DNA of 64,000 bases, from assembly GCF_015352425.1 (NCBI RefSeq), contig NZ_JADKNH010000009.1, positions 1 to 64,000 on the forward strand, written 5' to 3'. The DNA comes from Fusibacter ferrireducens. Its GTDB lineage: Bacteria > Bacillota > Clostridia > Peptostreptococcales > Acidaminobacteraceae. Each line of letters starts with the position of its first letter. Positions within the stretch are counted from its first letter, which is position 1. The position numbers and the translations under genes were made by a program. The notes under the pieces were generated by a model. The model searched no databases, was not told the origin of the DNA, and saw nothing but the letters and a program-made list of their open reading frames with translations. This document shows, piece after piece, positions 61,389-64,000 of this stretch.

Positions 61389-62687
61389 ATGACATCAAAT
61401 AAATTGAAATGGATTTTATTGTCATTTTGGATCGTCATAATGTTAGCTGCATGTGCTAACTCCGCCCCAAAACCTGCAGATCCCTCTACAGTTAAGTCAC
61501 CAATATTCTTTCGAGTCACATGGCCTGAATATTCCGGCCGCAGCACGGCCATCAAAGAGATCGTTGACGTTTTTAACCAGACGAGCGAAGAGCCCTATGA
61601 AATTGTACTCATCGGTGGCGATGAAGACATGGCTCATATTGGCGATTCTCTTGCTGACAAAGACGAGCCTATGCTCTATGCGCTGCCCTATAGACTCGTC
61701 AAGTACTACGGTGAAAAAGGCGACCTTATGGATCTATCTGATGTCTTTTCAGAGGAGTCTATCCACTTTTATCCTAAAATTTGGAAACTTGGTATCATTG
61801 AAAACAAACTCTACGGCATCCCTTGGATAGGGCATTCCATCTGCTTGGTTTACAATGCCGATTTGCTCACAAAAGCAGGTGTTGATCCAAAAAACATACA
61901 GAGTTTGGAGACCTTTGTATCGGCCTTAGAAACTGTACATAATAACACTAAAGCTATTGGGGTTGGCTTAGTGGGGGCTGATCATAACGATGTCTCTTGG
62001 ATGGTTAATCAATTTGTTCATGCTTATGGTGCTGAACTCGTGGACGATTCAGGAAAGAAGGTGCTCCTCAACACGCCAGAAGCTGAAAATGCGATTCGCT
62101 TTTACAGAGATACATTAGGCGCGTATGCACAACCATCGTGGAGAGAAGATACGGGCGTTGAGGTCATGAACTATTTCAGAGCAGGACAAATTGCCTTTGA
62201 ATTTCAAGGGATATGGGGCGTAACGGATATTGACAAAAATCATAACCCCTTTGAAATTGGTATCATACCACTGAATACCATTGGATTAAAACCAGAAGTG
62301 GGCCCCATTCTATTAGGTGCTTCTAAAAACATGCCTAAAGATATGAAAGAAACTTCTGATCATTTTTTTCAATTTATGATTTCCGAAGAAGCGCAAGAAA
62401 TGATTTTTAGAGGTGAATATAGCCCTGAGCACGATACTTATTATCCGTTTAGAGTCCCCATGCGCAAGCATATCGCCGAAGCGATGACCTCTGGTGAATA
62501 CTCAAGATATTTACCTTTTTTAAGTGGCTTTGATGCTCCAAGCATTGATGTGCCCACTTCCAAATGGCAAGTTATCAAAGAACAACTCTATCAATCCGGA
62601 TTACACAAAGTCTTTAGTGCAAAAATGACTATAAAAGATTTTTTAAACGAAGTGGAATCATCGGGCAATATCATTCTCAACGAATAA
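61389..62687 (+). CDS. extracellular solute-binding lipoprotein (family 1)
   Basis: The product has 432 residues. A lipobox (IVIMLAACA, Cys near 22) gives a lipid-anchored protein. The fold is that of family 1 sugar-binding proteins: TAIKEIVDVFNQTSEEPYEIVLIGG at the N-terminus, YGIPWIGHSICLVYNADLLTKAGVDP, FRAGQIAFEFQGIWGV, and FFQFMISEEAQEMIFRGEYSPEHDTYYPFR near the end. GGGAGG precedes the ATG. No ABC permease follows; the next genes encode a response regulator and a sensor, so it may feed ligand information to signalling rather than transport. Confidence 0.87.
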   Translation: MTSNKLKWILLSFWIVIMLAACANSAPKPADPSTVKSPIFFRVTWPEYSGRSTAIKEIVDVFNQTSEEPYEIVLIGGDEDMAHIGDSLADKDEPMLYALPYRLVKYYGEKGDLMDLSDVFSEESIHFYPKIWKLGIIENKLYGIPWIGHSICLVYNADLLTKAGVDPKNIQSLETFVSALETVHNNTKAIGVGLVGADHNDVSWMVNQFVHAYGAELVDDSGKKVLLNTPEAENAIRFYRDTLGAYAQPSWREDTGVEVMNYFRAGQIAFEFQGIWGVTDIDKNHNPFEIGIIPLNTIGLKPEVGPILLGASKNMPKDMKETSDHFFQFMISEEAQEMIFRGEYSPEHDTYYPFRVPMRKHIAEAMTSGEYSRYLPFLSGFDAPSIDVPTSKWQVIKEQLYQSGLHKVFSAKMTIKDFLNEVESSGNIILNE

Positions 62688-62705
62688 TAAGTGGAGGTCA
62701 AACAA

Positions 62706-63782
62706 ATGGATATAAAAATTTTAATCGTAGACGATTCCAGTACCGATATGCTTCTAATCAAGAGCATATTAGATGGATATAACTTGGTTTCAGCTTGTGA
62801 CGGTGTTGAAGCGATGGCATTGTTAGAAACTGATCCGGATATTGATCTCATGATCCTAGATCTCAATATGCCCCGTATGAATGGTTTCGAAGTACTGGAA
62901 GCCATGAAGGCAAACTCAGACTTTCAGAAGATTGCAGTGCTCATATTGACCAATTATGATGAACTTGAAAATGAAATTCTTGGTTTAGAACTCGGTGCTG
63001 TGGATTATATACGCAAACCTCTAAACTTAGAATCTCTAAAGCGCCGAATCCAAATCCATGTCAAACTCAAAAGTGCCAGCAGATCGCTTGAAGAAATCAA
63101 TACCATTTTGGATCAGACTGTACAAGAGCGCACAAAAGAGTTGTTGTTGACGCGTAGCATCACCATTAAAGCCCTTATGAATCTATTGGAAACTCGAGAT
63201 TTGGAATCCAGCAATCACACACACAGAACACAATGGATTATTAAGTTAATGTGTGAGCACCTTCGAAAAAAAGAACCCTATAAAACCCTATTGACTGATG
63301 ACTATATTAAGGAAATCTTTGAGACAGCACCCTTGCACGATATTGGAAAAGTTGGCATTGCAGATTCCATCTTGCTAAAACCTAGCAAACTTACTCAAGA
63401 GGAATTTGAAATCATGAAACAGCATGTGGATTTTGGTGTAAATGCGCTCAGAGTTGAAATTCAAGATAGATTACTGCCAAGCTTTGTCAGAACAGCTATG
63501 GAGTGCATCAGCGGCCATCACGAGAAATTTGATGGTACAGGCTATCCGAAAGGTCTAAAAGGTAACGAAATTCCGCTTCCAGGCAGGCTCATGGCAATCG
63601 CCGATGTCTATGATGCATTGATCAGCAAACGCGTCTATAAAGAAGCCTTTTCCCATGAAATCGCACTTGAATATTTAAAAGAGAACCGCGGCAGGCATTT
63701 TGATCCTGATCTCGTGGATGCCTTTATGGAAATCAAGAATGATGTCAGAATAATCGTTGCAAAATTTGATCAAACACATTAG
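62706..63782 (+). CDS. response regulator with HD-GYP phosphodiesterase domain
   Basis: The product has 358 residues from the ATG at 62706 (GGAGG 7 nt upstream). The receiver has the phospho-accepting Asp52 in MILDLNMPRMNG and the Lys in YIRKPLN. A coiled helix (about 120-150) leads to an HD-GYP domain: SSNHTHRTQW, APLHDIGKVGIADSILLKP, GHHEKFDGTGYPKGLKGNEIPLPGRLMAIADVYDAL. All metal ligands and the GYP motif are present, so it should degrade cyclic di-GMP or a related dinucleotide. It lies 18 bp after the lipoprotein gene. Confidence 0.95.
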   Translation: MDIKILIVDDSSTDMLLIKSILDGYNLVSACDGVEAMALLETDPDIDLMILDLNMPRMNGFEVLEAMKANSDFQKIAVLILTNYDELENEILGLELGAVDYIRKPLNLESLKRRIQIHVKLKSASRSLEEINTILDQTVQERTKELLLTRSITIKALMNLLETRDLESSNHTHRTQWIIKLMCEHLRKKEPYKTLLTDDYIKEIFETAPLHDIGKVGIADSILLKPSKLTQEEFEIMKQHVDFGVNALRVEIQDRLLPSFVRTAMECISGHHEKFDGTGYPKGLKGNEIPLPGRLMAIADVYDALISKRVYKEAFSHEIALEYLKENRGRHFDPDLVDAFMEIKNDVRIIVAKFDQTH

Positions 63783-63797
63783 AAAAGGGGGCGCACA

Positions 63798-64000
63798 ATG
63801 CAAACAAACTCAAAAAAAACGGTTCTTCTCGCCCTCGTTTTAATTGCCAATCTTCTACTGATTTCTGTGGCCTCAAGCACCACCATTCCCACTATACCTT
63901 TAACGTCTGAAGAACTCACTTTCATAGAGACGCATCCCATCATAAACTTGGCGGTGGATCCTCAATTCTACCCCTATGAATTTTTTGATTCAGATGGCAA
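63798..64000 (+). CDS. start of a periplasmic sensor protein (BvgS-like), truncated
   Basis: The frame starts at an ATG with AGGGGGG upstream and runs off the window. A signal or membrane segment (about 8-25, KTVLLALVLIANLLLISVAS) is followed by LTSEELTFIETHPIINLAVDPQFYPYEFF, the start of a SBP_bac_3 sensor domain as found in BvgS-like kinases and other sensors. With the HD-GYP regulator it may form a two-component pair. The output domain lies outside the window. Confidence 0.8.
   Translation, partial: MQTNSKKTVLLALVLIANLLLISVASSTTIPTIPLTSEELTFIETHPIINLAVDPQFYPYEFFDSDG

Noticed and set aside
1-64000. tRNA, rRNA, transposase, integrase or phage genes
   Set aside because: No cloverleaf-like or rRNA sequence and no DDE, tyrosine or serine recombinase motifs were seen on either strand.

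Overview
The window looks like chromosomal DNA of an anaerobic, low-GC Gram-positive bacterium of the class Clostridia, probably an amino-acid or peptide fermenter near Fusibacter or Acidaminobacter. The support is AT-rich DNA with strong AGGAGG ribosome sites, GTG and TTG starts, SLH surface anchoring, DUF3793 beside a Fur-controlled flavodoxin, succinate-semialdehyde/4-hydroxybutyrate genes of the Clostridium kluyveri type, and three sigma-54 activators. The taxon is an inference. I see no rRNA, tRNA, IS element, phage module or CRISPR array.

Layout. 1-1293: a mostly empty edge and a DUF1835-like gene. 1927-8559: a 2,210-residue SLH surface protein. 8914-21646: one long minus-strand locus (peptide ABC transporter, serine hydrolase, D-aminoacylase-type amidohydrolase, PHP hydrolase, lactose/cellobiose-family PTS IIB/IIC/IIA, MupG-type 6-phospho-muramidase) that reads as peptidoglycan-fragment scavenging. 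22519-24060: LysR and TetR regulators, divergent from a symporter / alpha-beta hydrolase / CoA-transferase operon (24448-28783). 28956-33565: a sigma-54 activator, then an alanine dehydrogenase and NhaC antiporter pair behind a -24/-12 promoter. 33745-38616: iron-responsive flavodoxin, RecQ and small household genes. 38651-38954: structured repeats. 39553-44118: succinate-semialdehyde dehydrogenase and 4-hydroxybutyrate dehydrogenase, an eroded remnant that I read as 4-hydroxybutyryl-CoA dehydratase, a -24/-12 promoter and its activator. 44288-51264: WG-repeat protein, XRE pair with a 17-bp inverted-repeat operator, a two-component system with a DUF1566 lipoprotein, and an unknown anchored protein. 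51462-58931: ten-gene Mrp/Mbh-type cation antiporter operon with three NuoL/M/N-like subunits, behind a -24/-12 promoter and below an AcoR-like activator (59229-61202). 61389-64000: solute-binding lipoprotein, HD-GYP response regulator and the start of a BvgS-like sensor.

How it fits together. The strongest theme is sigma-54 control. Three activator genes each lie directly upstream of an operon with a well-spaced -24/-12 element and plausible upstream activator sites (palindromes or repeated motifs 120-250 bp away). The three operons deal with amino-acid nitrogen (alanine dehydrogenase/NhaC), C4 fermentation (SucD/4HbD) and ion homeostasis (Mrp). A second theme is a motif shared upstream of the peptide ABC operon, the PTS IIA/mupG genes and the SLH gene, which hints at co-regulation of cell-wall fragment uptake and a surface protein. 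The clearest evolutionary event is the broken dehydratase gene between the sigma-54 promoter and 4hbD. All family assignments come from reading motifs and remembered family sequences, without database searches.
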